Below, in pieces: positions 52,286-60,584 of a stretch of DNA of 64,000 nucleotides. This stretch comes from Natrinema sp. CBA1119 (GTDB taxonomy: Archaea; Halobacteriota; Halobacteria; Halobacteriales; Natrialbaceae). A model generated the notes under the pieces. That model ran no database searches. It was not told the DNA's origin and saw only the letters and a list, made by a program, of their open reading frames with translations. Both the position numbers and the translations under genes were made by a program. Every line of letters begins with the position of its first letter. The first letter of the stretch is position 1. The stretch is from the NCBI RefSeq assembly GCF_002572525.1, contig NZ_PDBS01000008.1, forward strand, positions 465,309-529,308, given 5' to 3'.

Positions 52286-52875
52286 GCCGTCACCTGCTCG
52301 AGCAGCGTCTCTTTCGCTCGCTTCAATCGGAGGAACTCCGCTTCGCTCCCGCCGTTATCGGGATGGGCGACGAGCGCCTGTCGCCGGAACGTCTGCGTGA
52401 TTTCCTCCGGTCCCGCGTTCGGATCGACGCCGAGTACGACGTGGGCCGGTGGCTCGGCTTCGACGGCGATCTCGTCGTCGGCGGGCGGTAACTTCGCGTT
52501 CGCGAACTCGCTTTCGCCCGTGGTGACCGGTCTAGATTCCATCTTCCGTTTCTCTTGGACGTAGAGGTATAGCGACCGGATATTGTCCCGTAGGCGCGTG
52601 TAGGCGTCACACGCAGCGGCGTACTGGTCGCCGTCCATCGTCCAGCGCACGACCGCGCTCGGATCGTCCGGGTTCGCGTTCGCGTAGGGATAGTTCTCGT
52701 TTCGTTTCTGGTGCTCGGCAGCCGTCTCGAGTCGCCAGTCGTCGGCCCCGACGCGCTCGAGTTCATCGGCGAGGTCGTCGATCGACTCGCGGAGGGTGGC
52801 CTCGAAGCGGTTGTTTGGGGTTCGGTCCTGTGGATCGGTTCGGGGGAACTGTGGGGGCCAGTTGATCGAAGTCAT
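52282..52875 (-). CDS. J-domain (DnaJ-like) element protein
   Basis: 197 residues. An N-terminal helical part (LRESIDDLADELERVGADDW, YAAACDAYTRLRDNIRSLYL). A C-terminal J domain follows: AHVVLGVDPNAGPEEITQTF, RRQALVAHPDNGGSEAEFLR, with the obligatory HPD. J domains recruit Hsp70/DnaK; placement at the C-terminus resembles viral and replication-associated J proteins. It lies two genes after the second clamp. Confidence 0.82.
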   Translation of the reverse strand: MTSINWPPQFPRTDPQDRTPNNRFEATLRESIDDLADELERVGADDWRLETAAEHQKRNENYPYANANPDDPSAVVRWTMDGDQYAAACDAYTRLRDNIRSLYLYVQEKRKMESRPVTTGESEFANAKLPPADDEIAVEAEPPAHVVLGVDPNAGPEEITQTFRRQALVAHPDNGGSEAEFLRLKRAKETLLEQVTA

Positions 52876-53357
52876 TCGCTCTCACCACCGTCGTAGGCGT
52901 CCCACGCGTCGGACAGTTCAGTCAGCCACTTGCGTTGGTTCTCGGTCAGTCCGTGGCATTCGACCTGTTCCGCGCCGTAGGTGTCCGGTTTACGCTGGAG
53001 GAACTCCCGGCGGTTCTTCTCGAGCAGTTGCAGCGCCAGATAGTACACCGGACCGTCGTACAACTCGTCGAATCGGTCGGCGTGCTCGCTGGTTATCTCG
53101 CGGGGCATCGCCCGCCCGTGGCCGTCGCGACGGGTGGCGATCGCCCGTTCAACGCGGGAGATTGCCCGCGTCGTCTCCATGAGTGTCGTGCACAGTTCCG
53201 AGTGGGCGAATCGGAGCGACCCGTTAGGGGCCGCGTTCGATTCGATGCCCGCGAGTCGTGAGACGGCTTTCGCCGCACTTTCGTTCACCTCCGCGACGCG
53301 GTTCTGTGCGTACTCGAGGTCCTGTCGGTCGTCGGTCGTGGATTCGGATTCGTTCAT
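52872..53357 (-). CDS. helical element protein
   Basis: 161 residues, almost all helix (RVAEVNESAAKAVSRLAGIE, ELCTTLMETTRAISRVERAI, LALQLLEKNRREFLQRKPDT). Unrecognised. Between the clamp 2 and J-domain genes, overlapping both. Confidence 0.62.
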   Translation of the reverse strand: MNESESTTDDRQDLEYAQNRVAEVNESAAKAVSRLAGIESNAAPNGSLRFAHSELCTTLMETTRAISRVERAIATRRDGHGRAMPREITSEHADRFDELYDGPVYYLALQLLEKNRREFLQRKPDTYGAEQVECHGLTENQRKWLTELSDAWDAYDGGESE

Positions 53358-54130
53358 CAGTCCATCAACCTCGGAGCCTGAATGTAGCGCAGTCCATCAC
53401 GCTCGAGTTCAAGCGGCTGTTCCGGGCCGAACCGAACGGTGTACTCGCCGGTCGGCCACATCCCGCTCGCGATATCTCGGAGGTAGTCGGCGCTGTAGAC
53501 CTGCGGATCGCCGAGTCCCACGTCGGGGACCGTGATTTTCCACTCGTATTCCCACTCGCCGTTCTCGTCGTCGGCTTCGAGTAGGATTGTTTCAGCGCCC
53601 GGCGTCAATCGGACGAGCGAGTCGGCAGCGCTGGCCATACCGAACAGCGCACCGCGGATCTTCGGGGCCGGAACCTGCGTATCGTAGTCGAACTCGCGGT
53701 CAGGCCACTCCTCGAGCGTGTCACGGTCCCGCGGCGCGAAAGCGTCCATTTTCTGTTGGCCTTCCGTCGTGTGGCTGAGTTTCGCCGCCGGGCCGTCTTC
53801 GGAACTCGCGGAGTGGTGGACCGACAGCGTGTACGTCGGATTCCCGCCGGGGTAGTAGCCCGGCCAGTTCCCCTCGAGTTTGTGCAACGGGAGTCCGACC
53901 GACAGTTCGCCGTCGGTCTCTTGGACGCACTCTCGGTTGGCTTCGACCGCGACGACCTTCGCCGGATCAAAGGTCGCAGACCGAACCCCGTCGGGGCCGA
54001 TCTCGAGAACGGCGTCGTCGGAGATCGGTTCCACCGCGGTCACAACGTCCGCGAACGGCGGTGCGCTAACGGTTGCTTCAAAGTCCCATGCCTGATTCTC
54101 TGCAAATTCGTAGGTGTGTGCGTAGCTCAT
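53357..54130 (-). CDS. PCNA-like sliding clamp 2
   Basis: 257 residues from the ATG at 54130. Clamp features: DAVLEIGPDGVRSATFDPAK near residue 40 (cf. D-x-V-E/D...R-A-x-D-P-A-N in PCNA), and the C-terminus VYSADYLRDIASGMWPTGEY, TVRFGPEQPLELERDGLRYI, QAPRLMD, with the conserved AP-R of PCNA. It differs strongly from clamp 1, so the two are not recent duplicates. Likely a replication accessory or a subunit of a heteromeric clamp. Confidence 0.75.
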   Translation of the reverse strand: MSYAHTYEFAENQAWDFEATVSAPPFADVVTAVEPISDDAVLEIGPDGVRSATFDPAKVVAVEANRECVQETDGELSVGLPLHKLEGNWPGYYPGGNPTYTLSVHHSASSEDGPAAKLSHTTEGQQKMDAFAPRDRDTLEEWPDREFDYDTQVPAPKIRGALFGMASAADSLVRLTPGAETILLEADDENGEWEYEWKITVPDVGLGDPQVYSADYLRDIASGMWPTGEYTVRFGPEQPLELERDGLRYIQAPRLMD

Positions 54131-54222
54131 CGGTCTGGATTCTCGCTGTCTTCGAGCTGTGGAATCGCGTCGCGAACGTCGCCGTCGGTCGCCTGTTCCG
54201 AGTCGGGGATTAGTCGCGTCAT
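54127..54222 (-). CDS. 31-residue peptide gene
   Basis: MTRLIPDSEQATDGDVRDAI, PQLEDSENPDR. Supported only by ATGA overlaps on both sides and good codon use. Confidence 0.45.
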   Translation of the reverse strand: MTRLIPDSEQATDGDVRDAIPQLEDSENPDR

Positions 54223-54332
54223 TGCTCGCCCTCACAGTCGAGTCGGAGGTGTTTGGCCTGCTTGCTCGCCGAAATTGGTTCACCACAGACGATACACGGT
54301 TTCTCGTCCTTGTGGCGCGTTTTCGAACTCAC
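54219..54332 (-). CDS. 37-residue zinc-finger peptide (GTG start)
   Basis: MSSKTRHKDEKPCIVCGEPI, SASKQAKHLRLDCEGEQ: C-x2-C...H-x4-C, one finger. Overlaps both neighbours by 4 nt. Confidence 0.55.
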   Translation of the reverse strand: MSSKTRHKDEKPCIVCGEPISASKQAKHLRLDCEGEQ

Positions 54333-54850
54333 GCTTTCTCGCCCTCGTTGAACGCATCCGGCAGCGGGTCGCCCACGTCGCCGGGCGACGCCTCCGAGAG
54401 AAACGCCGCCATACCCGATTTGCCGTCGGTTGGGTCCCGAACGCCGAGTTCGTTCAGATTCGTTCTGGTTACCTCGTATCCCACGTCGTCGCCGAGTAAA
54501 TCCGATATCTCGCCGATCGACAGGTCCCGCTCGTCGAACAAGTGTGCGAGTCGGTCGGCGTCGCGCCACCACTTCGCCGGGTAGCGGAACACGCTCGTCT
54601 GTTCCGTCGTCTCCCGCGAGTCGATCGGGATCTCCGGTCGGTCGGGTTCCTCGGGAACGCTTCCCCCGAAGTCCGCGAGCGTTCGTGTCTCGGTCTCGGC
54701 AGGGTCGTTCGTCGTGAGGTACTCGGGGTCGTGCTCGCGGTCGAACGCGGGCCACTGGAAGGTGTTTGTCGGGAGTGTCGGTTGCGTCTCGGTCGTCGGT
54801 CGGGTTGTGGTTGCCATTTGCGGCTCTTTCGAGTGGTTCTGAATGCTCAT
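54329..54850 (-). CDS. HTH-containing element protein
   Basis: 173 residues from the ATG at 54850. A Thr-rich disordered N-terminus is followed by RYPAKWWRDADRLAHLFDER, DLSIGEISDLLGDDVGYEVT, RTNLNELG, a helix-turn-helix like those in small-terminase- or sigma-like DNA-binding proteins. No firm family. Confidence 0.62.
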   Translation of the reverse strand: MSIQNHSKEPQMATTTRPTTETQPTLPTNTFQWPAFDREHDPEYLTTNDPAETETRTLADFGGSVPEEPDRPEIPIDSRETTEQTSVFRYPAKWWRDADRLAHLFDERDLSIGEISDLLGDDVGYEVTRTNLNELGVRDPTDGKSGMAAFLSEASPGDVGDPLPDAFNEGEKA

Positions 54851-55095
54851 TTGTCGATACCTGGCGAGATTTCGTAGCGGACGATTCGGCCGTCCGCGTC
54901 GTCTGTGACCTGTCGAACGCGGCCGTGGTCGTCGAGCGCTCGGAGCACGCGAGCGATCTGTGAGTCCGAGAGGTTCGTCTCGTCCGTGAGTTCCTGGCGC
55001 GTCGGGGGCTCGTCGGAACGGGCGATCGCCCGGAACACGGCGTTGTACTTCCGGTCGCGTTCGCGCGTGAGGATCGGGCTCTGTTGGTGGCTCAT
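54847..55095 (-). CDS. winged-helix (MarR-like) regulator
   Basis: 82 residues. RKYNAVFRAIARSDEPPTRQ, ELTDETNLSDSQIARVLRAL, DDHGRVRQVTDDADGRIVRY: recognition helix SDSQIARVLRAL and a clear beta-wing. Probable local regulator. Confidence 0.78.
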   Translation of the reverse strand: MSHQQSPILTRERDRKYNAVFRAIARSDEPPTRQELTDETNLSDSQIARVLRALDDHGRVRQVTDDADGRIVRYEISPGIDK

Positions 55096-55322
55096 TGGTC
55101 CGGCCCTCCGAACAGTTCGACCAGTTCCTCGAGCGCTTCGAGGCCACACTCATCGCAGAAGTCGCCTGCCTCGCCCGTGAGCATCCCGTAGGCGTCGGTC
55201 GGAATGTCGTCGAGTATGAAGTCGTAGAGACGGACGTTCTCGGTGTCCACCGCCATCTCAACGAACTTGTACTCCGAGAGGCAGAACTCGCCACAGCCGT
55301 CGCACTTGAACGCGTCCGTCAC
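55092..55322 (-). CDS. zinc-ribbon element protein
   Basis: 76 residues: CDGCGEFCLSEYKFVEM and FCDECG form the ribbon; VRLYDFILDDIPTDAYGM lies between. Unrecognised. Confidence 0.65.
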   Translation of the reverse strand: MTDAFKCDGCGEFCLSEYKFVEMAVDTENVRLYDFILDDIPTDAYGMLTGEAGDFCDECGLEALEELVELFGGPDQ

Positions 55323-55579
55323 TGCCCGTCACCTCCAGAGACCGGGCGCTGTTCGTCCAGCGGCGTCCCACGAGATTCGACGCGCACGAGTGCGCCGTGG
55401 ACCGTTTCCACGTCCTCGGCGAGTCGGTAGATGCCCTCGAGTCGCGGGTAGTGCTCGCAGTAGTAGTGCAACTCCGCGTGGACGGGCTCGCCGTCTCGGA
55501 TGTCGATCTCGCCGCCCTGGAATCGGAGACAGTCAGCGGAGCGGTGGTGTTCGCACACGAGGGTCGTGTGGTCAGTCAT
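55319..55579 (-). CDS. small Cys/His-rich element protein
   Basis: 86 residues (LVCEHHRSADCLRFQGGEID, AELHYYCEHYPRLEGIYRLA). Paired C-E-H and Y-C-E-H-Y sites suggest metal binding. Overlaps the methyltransferase stop by 8 nt. Confidence 0.6.
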   Translation of the reverse strand: MTDHTTLVCEHHRSADCLRFQGGEIDIRDGEPVHAELHYYCEHYPRLEGIYRLAEDVETVHGALVRVESRGTPLDEQRPVSGGDGQ

Positions 55580-57322
55580 CGCTCTCGATCACCTCCGAGT
55601 ACGCCGGGACCTCCGCATCGGGATCGGCCGAGACACCGCCGCCGAAAGTCGACAGGCTCGGCGTCTCGTCGACCAGTAGGTGCCGACACAGCGCGCGGGC
55701 GAGGGTCACCGGCACCGCGTTCCCGATCTGTTCGGTGACGTCTGTTTTCGTGTCGCCGGCCAGCTCGTAGTCGGCCGGGAAGCCCTGTGCTTGCTTGAGT
55801 TCGTCCGGCTCGAGCATCCGGTAGCGCACGTCGAGCCCGTAGGGGAACACCTCGGGCACACAGAGTGCGAATCGGTCTTTCGTCGGGACCGTCGGGAGTG
55901 GGTCGTCGATATCGTTCGGCGTCGCCTTCCCGTAGTACTCGACGAGGAACGGTTCCACGATCGGGTTCGAAATCGCGAACGCGCCGCCTTTCTCGGTCGC
56001 GATCGTCGGCAGCACATCGCTCGTCGGGTCGCGCAGCGCCCCGCCATGTGAGTAGTGAATCAGCGTCGGCGTGACGAGGTGGCCGTCGTGGTTGCTCGCC
56101 GTCACCGTATGCAGCGGGCGCGAGTCGGGTTCGTACAGCGCGTTCGAATGCAGGTCCCCACGCGAGCCGTTACGCGGTTTGATGAGTGGCGTCGCTTCCG
56201 CGGTCGCCATGGAGATCGCCCCTTTCGTCGCGACGGTCGGGAGTGGCGTGTCAGTGGCCGCCGGAACGCCGCCGGACTGTTGGCGAAGGCAGAACGTCTC
56301 GGGCGTCGTGAGCGCCGTCCGCCCGGAACACGGACGAGGAACGGTTGGTCGACGGCGTCGGCGACCAGCGCCGCGTGTTCGGCCGGAACGATGGTCTCCC
56401 GAAGCTCGCGGAGTTCGTCTTTGCCGATTTCGGCGAGCGCGTCGGCCAGCGGCTCGAGGTGGTCCGCGCAGTGCCGGCGAAGTCCTTCGGCGATTCGTTC
56501 CATCGTGTTCTCCGAGAGCGGCTGCACGCGCGGGTTCTCGAGGTCGCGTGTCCAGAGTGAATCACCGAGGTCCGACCAGTCGATGATATCCGCCGCGGTT
56601 CGGCGGTCGGCTTTCTCCGGGTCGTCGTCGACGTGCGTCGGATCGGGCGCGGTCGGGCGGTGGTCCTTCGAACCCGCGATGAACAGGCGCTTTCGGGACT
56701 GTGCCTCGCCGTAGTCCGCCGCGTTCAGGACCGCGCCGTAGTCCTCGTCTGCGTCGTCGTACAGCACCGAGTAGCCAAGCGCCTCGAGCATCCCAACCCA
56801 GCGCTGGAAGATCGAGCCGTCGAGCGTTGATTTGCCGTCGACGATCGGCCCCCACTTGCGGAACTCGGGGACGTTCTCGAGGAGGATGTGGTCGGGCTGG
56901 AGGTGTTCGATCCAGTGGAGCACGTGCCAGCCGCTCGCGCGTTTTTGCTCTTTGACCGGCTTGCCGCCGCGTGCTCGCGAGTGATGGGTGCAACTGGGGC
57001 CGCCCACCAGGAGATCAACGTCGCCCGGTGAGACGACGTCCGGCGGGTGGAGTTCTTCGATTTTCGCGTGGTAGTGTTCGGCCCACGGGTGGTTCTGCTC
57101 GTGGGTGGCGATCGCCGGTTCCCAGTGATTGACCGCGTGGAGTTCGACGTTCTCGGCGAGCCACCAGTGAACGCGCTCGTTTCTTGGCGTGATCTGGCCG
57201 TGCTCGAGGCCGGTCTCGCGAGCGATCGTATCCGACTGCGTGTCGATGATCGCCTTGACGAGTCCCGTCGAGAGGCCGCCAGCGCCTGCGAACAGGTCGA
57301 CGGCGACGAATCGGTCGTTCAT
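55572..57322 (-). pseudogene. DNA (cytosine-5) methyltransferase, single frameshift
   Basis: The N-terminal frame from 57322 shows motif I (VDLFAGAGGLSTG), motif IV with catalytic Cys (GGPSCTHHSRARGG, a PSC variant), motif VI (LLENVPEF) and motif VIII (QSRKRLF). Near 56325-56332 the frame must shift by one: the tail then continues SGRTALTTPETFCLRQQSGG into the second frame, with motif IX/X (EQIGNAVPVTLARALCRHLL) and a stop at 55572. Total about 580 codons. Internal ATG at 56210 could start the C-terminal half. Either recent inactivation, a split enzyme or a sequence error. Confidence 0.85.
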
Positions 57323-57531
57323 CGGTCCGGCGCACCTCCCGAATCGGCGTTACTCGCCTCGCGGTGTAGTTCGCGGTTCGTCGCGCAGCCGGGACAGGCA
57401 TGGACCACGTCCCGATTATCACCGGATATGCGCGCAAACCGTCTCGAAACCTGATTCCCGCAGTTTTGACACCGCGGGGCCGATGAATCCGTGGTCGTGG
57501 TCGGCGTCCACTGTGCCGGATCGGTGCTCAT
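57319..57531 (-). CDS. small zinc-ribbon protein (DUF7563-like)
   Basis: 70 residues from the ATG at 57531: CQNCGNQVSRRFARISGDN...VHACPGC, the four-Cys ribbon with VSRRFAR between, as in haloarchaeal DUF7563 proteins. Upstream of and overlapping the methyltransferase gene by 4 nt. Confidence 0.7.
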   Translation of the reverse strand: MSTDPAQWTPTTTTDSSAPRCQNCGNQVSRRFARISGDNRDVVHACPGCATNRELHREASNADSGGAPDR

Positions 57532-57626
57532 CGCAGATCGCCCCCGTAGACCGTCGCGATGACCGCAAGCCCGAGTCGGCGGGCGGCTTGGTGTGAGCAG
57601 GTGGGGAGTCGGGTCAGGCGGATCAT
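57528..57626 (-). CDS. 32-residue peptide gene
   Basis: MIRLTRLPTCSHQAARRLGL, AVIATVYGGDLR. Basic, unlike neighbours; called only because of 4-nt overlaps on both sides. Confidence 0.4.
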   Translation of the reverse strand: MIRLTRLPTCSHQAARRLGLAVIATVYGGDLR

Positions 57627-58807
57627 TGGTGGGCCTCCGTGGTCGAGTCCGTGCTGTCTCTATCGGCCCTACAATCCGGGCAGCCAGTGCATCTATCGCA
57701 CCTGATGATTGCTCCGCACTCGGAGCACTTCCCCATAAGATTCCCGTGCGAGTGTCCAGGCCGTTCGGTGCCGTTCGGGGACTGACCGCCGTCGGCGCGA
57801 ACCGCACGCCCCACGATCTCGTCCGCGCGGCCCCACTGTTCGTGACAGTCCGCACAGAACAGACACTCGCCTTCGTCGGTCGTCTCGTAGCGCTCGAGGG
57901 TGACCGATCGGTCGCTCTGTCCACAGTAGAAACACCGGTCGGCGTCGGTGAACACGTCCTGTTCGGCCGCGTCCTGCCAAACCGTCGTGTCGCTCGGTCC
58001 CCACTGGTAGGCCTCGCTGACCGGGAGTAGCGTCACCGGCTTTCCGGCGAGCCACTGTTCGACCGCATTGGGCTCGAGAGTCGTGCCGCCGACGTACCGC
58101 GAGAGCCGATGCTCGCCGCCGTAGTCGGCCGCTCGCCACTCGCCGTCGGTGTAACGGACCCAGCGCCAGCCGTGTACGTTGCCCTCTGCACAGACGCCGG
58201 GATTCTCGCGGAGGTAGTCCATGAGGTCGCGGGCGATTGATTCGTGGGTGGGTTCGGGTTCATCGAACGAAAGGCCAGTCGTGGCTTGCCACTCCGGTTC
58301 GTCTTCGCCCCCATCGGTCGCGACTTCCCGCTCGTCCTCGTCCGGTTCGCCGACGTAGCAGGCGATACTCGCGTTTTCCGGGTCGCCGGCCCACACGTTC
58401 AGACAGTCGTCGCAGTCGTAGTAGCCGGCGCGTTCTTCGCGGAACGTCGATCCGCCACAGACCGGGCAGCCCTCGTTCTTGAGGTCGACGCCGTCGTACT
58501 CTGGCGGGACGGGCGTTCCGGCGTGGTCGACGGGCTGATCGTCCGTCTCGAGTGTTGGGAACGCCACGTCGTCGGGATCGATCCCCGCCGTCTCGAGGTC
58601 CGCGGCGTCGGCGTTCGCGAGCGTCTCATTCACCGCGCTGGAGTGCCCGGAGTCGTCCCGCGTCTCGCCGTCTCGGAGTTCCACACGCGAGCCGTCGGCG
58701 TCGTAGGCCCGCGACGTGGTCCCGTATTTCTGTTCGGCCGCACACTGCTGGCAGATCCCCGAATCGGTCTGATTCGGACAGCCGGATTCGGCGCACTCGG
58801 TCGACAT
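57623..58807 (-). CDS. large multi-zinc-ribbon element protein
   Basis: 394 residues from the ATG at 58807. At least four ribbons: CAESGCPNQ...CQQC (residues 4-22), CPVCGG...CDDC (about 115-135), CFYCGQ...CADC (about 295-325) and CSECG...CDRCTGCPDC (about 365-385). The middle (LSFDEPEPTHESIARDLMDY, HGWRWVRYTDGEWRAADYGG) is a possible separate domain. No catalytic motif; probably a nucleic-acid-binding scaffold. TAATG junction at its start. Confidence 0.68.
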   Translation of the reverse strand: MSTECAESGCPNQTDSGICQQCAAEQKYGTTSRAYDADGSRVELRDGETRDDSGHSSAVNETLANADAADLETAGIDPDDVAFPTLETDDQPVDHAGTPVPPEYDGVDLKNEGCPVCGGSTFREERAGYYDCDDCLNVWAGDPENASIACYVGEPDEDEREVATDGGEDEPEWQATTGLSFDEPEPTHESIARDLMDYLRENPGVCAEGNVHGWRWVRYTDGEWRAADYGGEHRLSRYVGGTTLEPNAVEQWLAGKPVTLLPVSEAYQWGPSDTTVWQDAAEQDVFTDADRCFYCGQSDRSVTLERYETTDEGECLFCADCHEQWGRADEIVGRAVRADGGQSPNGTERPGHSHGNLMGKCSECGAIIRCDRCTGCPDCRADRDSTDSTTEAHQ

Positions 58808-59154
58808 TACGCGAGCACCCCGATTTGGGCGAGTGCGTACATATTGATCGCCGCCGCGCCGAACCACGGGACGGCCAGACACACCGGGATGATCGATCGG
58901 TGGTCGCGCTCGAGGAGCGGTCGCACGGCGAGCCCGACGCCCACCGCGCCGGCTTTCATCGCCAGGAATCCGCTGAGTCCGTGTGCGAGCGCCCCGCGTG
59001 CGAGTGGATTCGATTCGACGAGGCCCGCTTCGAGGCCGACCTGCGTGGTGAGCGCGTCGGCGGCGGTCGCCACCGCGACGAGTGCCCAGAGGCCGTGTTC
59101 GCGGGTTAATTGTGGGACCGGGATCTCGAGGGTGACCGTTCTGGTTCGGATCAT
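58807..59154 (-). CDS. DUF5658-like membrane protein
   Basis: 115 residues, three to four membrane helices. HGLWALVAVATAADALTTQV, GLEAGLVESNPLARGAL is the DUF5658 pattern (D-x-x-T-T...E-x-N-P). Function unknown. Overlaps the preceding gene by 4 nt. Confidence 0.72.
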   Translation of the reverse strand: MIRTRTVTLEIPVPQLTREHGLWALVAVATAADALTTQVGLEAGLVESNPLARGALAHGLSGFLAMKAGAVGVGLAVRPLLERDHRSIIPVCLAVPWFGAAAINMYALAQIGVLA

Positions 59155-60584
59155 TGGATCGAGCCCTCCGAGTGGTCAGTTTCCGTTACTTGTAAGAAAT
59201 ATAAATATAAAGGGATATAATGATACGGTAACACATGCCCCATTATCGGCGGTTTATAACCGTGAGTGATAGAGTAATGGGATGCCCTGGCAGTCCACTG
59301 CGTGCGACATCCAAGGACGTCTCTGACAAGACCCAGGGAAACAGGTACTCTTCCCCTGGCGTATCTGTGAGACGGTTTCAAACCGTCTTTTCTGACATCA
59401 AACTGCCTGCTTGTCTGCACAGTGCCATCGCTCGAGTTATCGAGATCATTCGTTCGGACCCCTCGAGAAGTAGCCGGCTGGAGTGTCCGATGCAGACGCT
59501 GGAATATAGCGGTCAATAGATGAATGGAGACAACATGGTGTCTCCTAGTTCGATTTAAGCCAGAATTGGTCCATCTGTCACCTGTACCGATGACTGCATT
59601 GCAAGACCGTCCGACAACTGTCGCTATTTGTGAAGATTGTGGGGATCCAATAGCTTCGCGGGAACTACCAGATGGAGTATTTCTCCCAATCGGAACTGGG
59701 AAGGAATGCCCTTGTGGCTGTACCGATTTTCGTCGGTTTGGTTGATCAGTGCCACCCATCGACACCCCGCCGTCGGTCACGAGTTCGTGGTCTTCGACAG
59801 GCGCGGTCGTGACGGTCTCGCTCTCGCCCGTTTCCACTTCGACCTCGCGGAGTTGGTGTTCGGTCGTCGTCTTCCAATGGACGTAGTTCGTCCCGCAGCC
59901 GAGACAGACGATCGCCTCGCGGTTCTGGTACTGGAGATCGCCCTCGCAGTCCGGGCAGGTCGTGGCCGTGCCGTCCTCGAAGACGGTGACACCGCCGTCG
60001 GCTCGAAGCTCGTCGTCTTCGAACACCTCCGGATAGTACGCCGGATTCCACCGTTCCATCGGGTGCTCGGTGACGTGGTGCTCTTCGATGTGCGCCTGTG
60101 CGATCTCGTCGTCGCAGTGGACGCACTCGACTGACGGGACGGCTTCGAAGTAGACCGTTGGGTCTTCCCCATCCAGATCTTGCGGGTAGTAGCCGTAGTG
60201 ACCCTCTCCGGAAACGTCGCCCTCGCACGTCGCTCCGATGAGTCGGACCCGGACGGGCGTTCCATCGGGCAGGTAGACGATCGGTGCGCTGTCGGTGTCG
60301 CTCATCGACTGACCGCCGTCGGCCATCACCCGCTTCGGTTCCTCCTCGGTTTCGAGAGGTCGGTAGCCCCGGCGCTGTTTCCCGTCGTCGAATCCCCACG
60401 TCGGTTCGATTTTGTCGCGTTTGGCGAGTCGGCGGAGGTATTCGGCCGCCGTCGACGCGGAGATCGGGAGGCCCGCGGCCACCGCTTCGGGGGCGACCGC
60501 GCCGCCGCCGAGCGTGTTGCCGTTTTCCTGGCACTCAGCGACGCGGGCGATGAGTTCCTCGTTCGTGACTTGTCGCTCGGGCAT
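59151..60584 (-). CDS. winged-helix and zinc-ribbon element protein, disrupted by a 565-bp insert
   Basis: The 477-codon frame is continuous, but residues about 280-468 are antisense to the inserted segment 59181-59745 and non-native in composition. The native protein is residues 1-279 (VTNEELIARVAECQENGNTL winged helix; CVHCDDEIAQAHIEEHHVTE; zinc ribbon CPDCEGDLQYQNREAIVCLG) plus the native end HSEGSIQ. The insert is in frame, so a chimeric protein may be made. The TADGG and VTDGG linkers recur in this element. Confidence 0.65.
   Translation of the reverse strand: MPERQVTNEELIARVAECQENGNTLGGGAVAPEAVAAGLPISASTAAEYLRRLAKRDKIEPTWGFDDGKQRRGYRPLETEEEPKRVMADGGQSMSDTDSAPIVYLPDGTPVRVRLIGATCEGDVSGEGHYGYYPQDLDGEDPTVYFEAVPSVECVHCDDEIAQAHIEEHHVTEHPMERWNPAYYPEVFEDDELRADGGVTVFEDGTATTCPDCEGDLQYQNREAIVCLGCGTNYVHWKTTTEHQLREVEVETGESETVTTAPVEDHELVTDGGVSMGGTDQPNRRKSVQPQGHSFPVPIGRNTPSGSSREAIGSPQSSQIATVVGRSCNAVIGTGDRWTNSGLNRTRRHHVVSIHLLTAIFQRLHRTLQPATSRGVRTNDLDNSSDGTVQTSRQFDVRKDGLKPSHRYARGRVPVSLGLVRDVLGCRTQWTARASHYSITHGYKPPIMGHVLPYHYIPLYLYFLQVTETDHSEGSIQ
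59371..59389. terminator. palindrome followed by T-run
   Basis: agacggttt-c-aaaccgtct is a perfect palindrome followed by tttct; terminator-like or a recognition site within the insert. Confidence 0.45.
59590..59745 (+). CDS. 51-residue zinc-finger protein carried by the insert
   Basis: MTALQDRPTTVAICEDCGDP, IASRELPDGVFLPIGTGKEC, PCGC. CEDCG and CPCGC form a ribbon. Codon use is AT-richer than the surrounding element, matching the insert. Its stop is at the right edge of the insert. Confidence 0.6.
   Translation: MTALQDRPTTVAICEDCGDPIASRELPDGVFLPIGTGKECPCGCTDFRRFG

Larger units (their letters stand above)
59181..59745. mobile_element. 565-bp insertion with 5-bp target duplication
   Basis: Flanked by tcagt at 59176-59180 and 59746-59750; removing one copy and the insert joins MGGTD to HSEGSIQ in frame. 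Low GC with aaatataaatataaaggg near the left end, no transposase and no obvious terminal inverted repeat. Carries the zinc-finger gene at 59590 and a palindrome at 59371-59389. Confidence 0.6.

Noticed and set aside
59151..59750. C-terminal 190 codons of the 477-codon minus frame as a real protein domain
   Set aside because: They are the antisense of an inserted segment carrying its own zinc-finger gene; the native end is only the last few codons.
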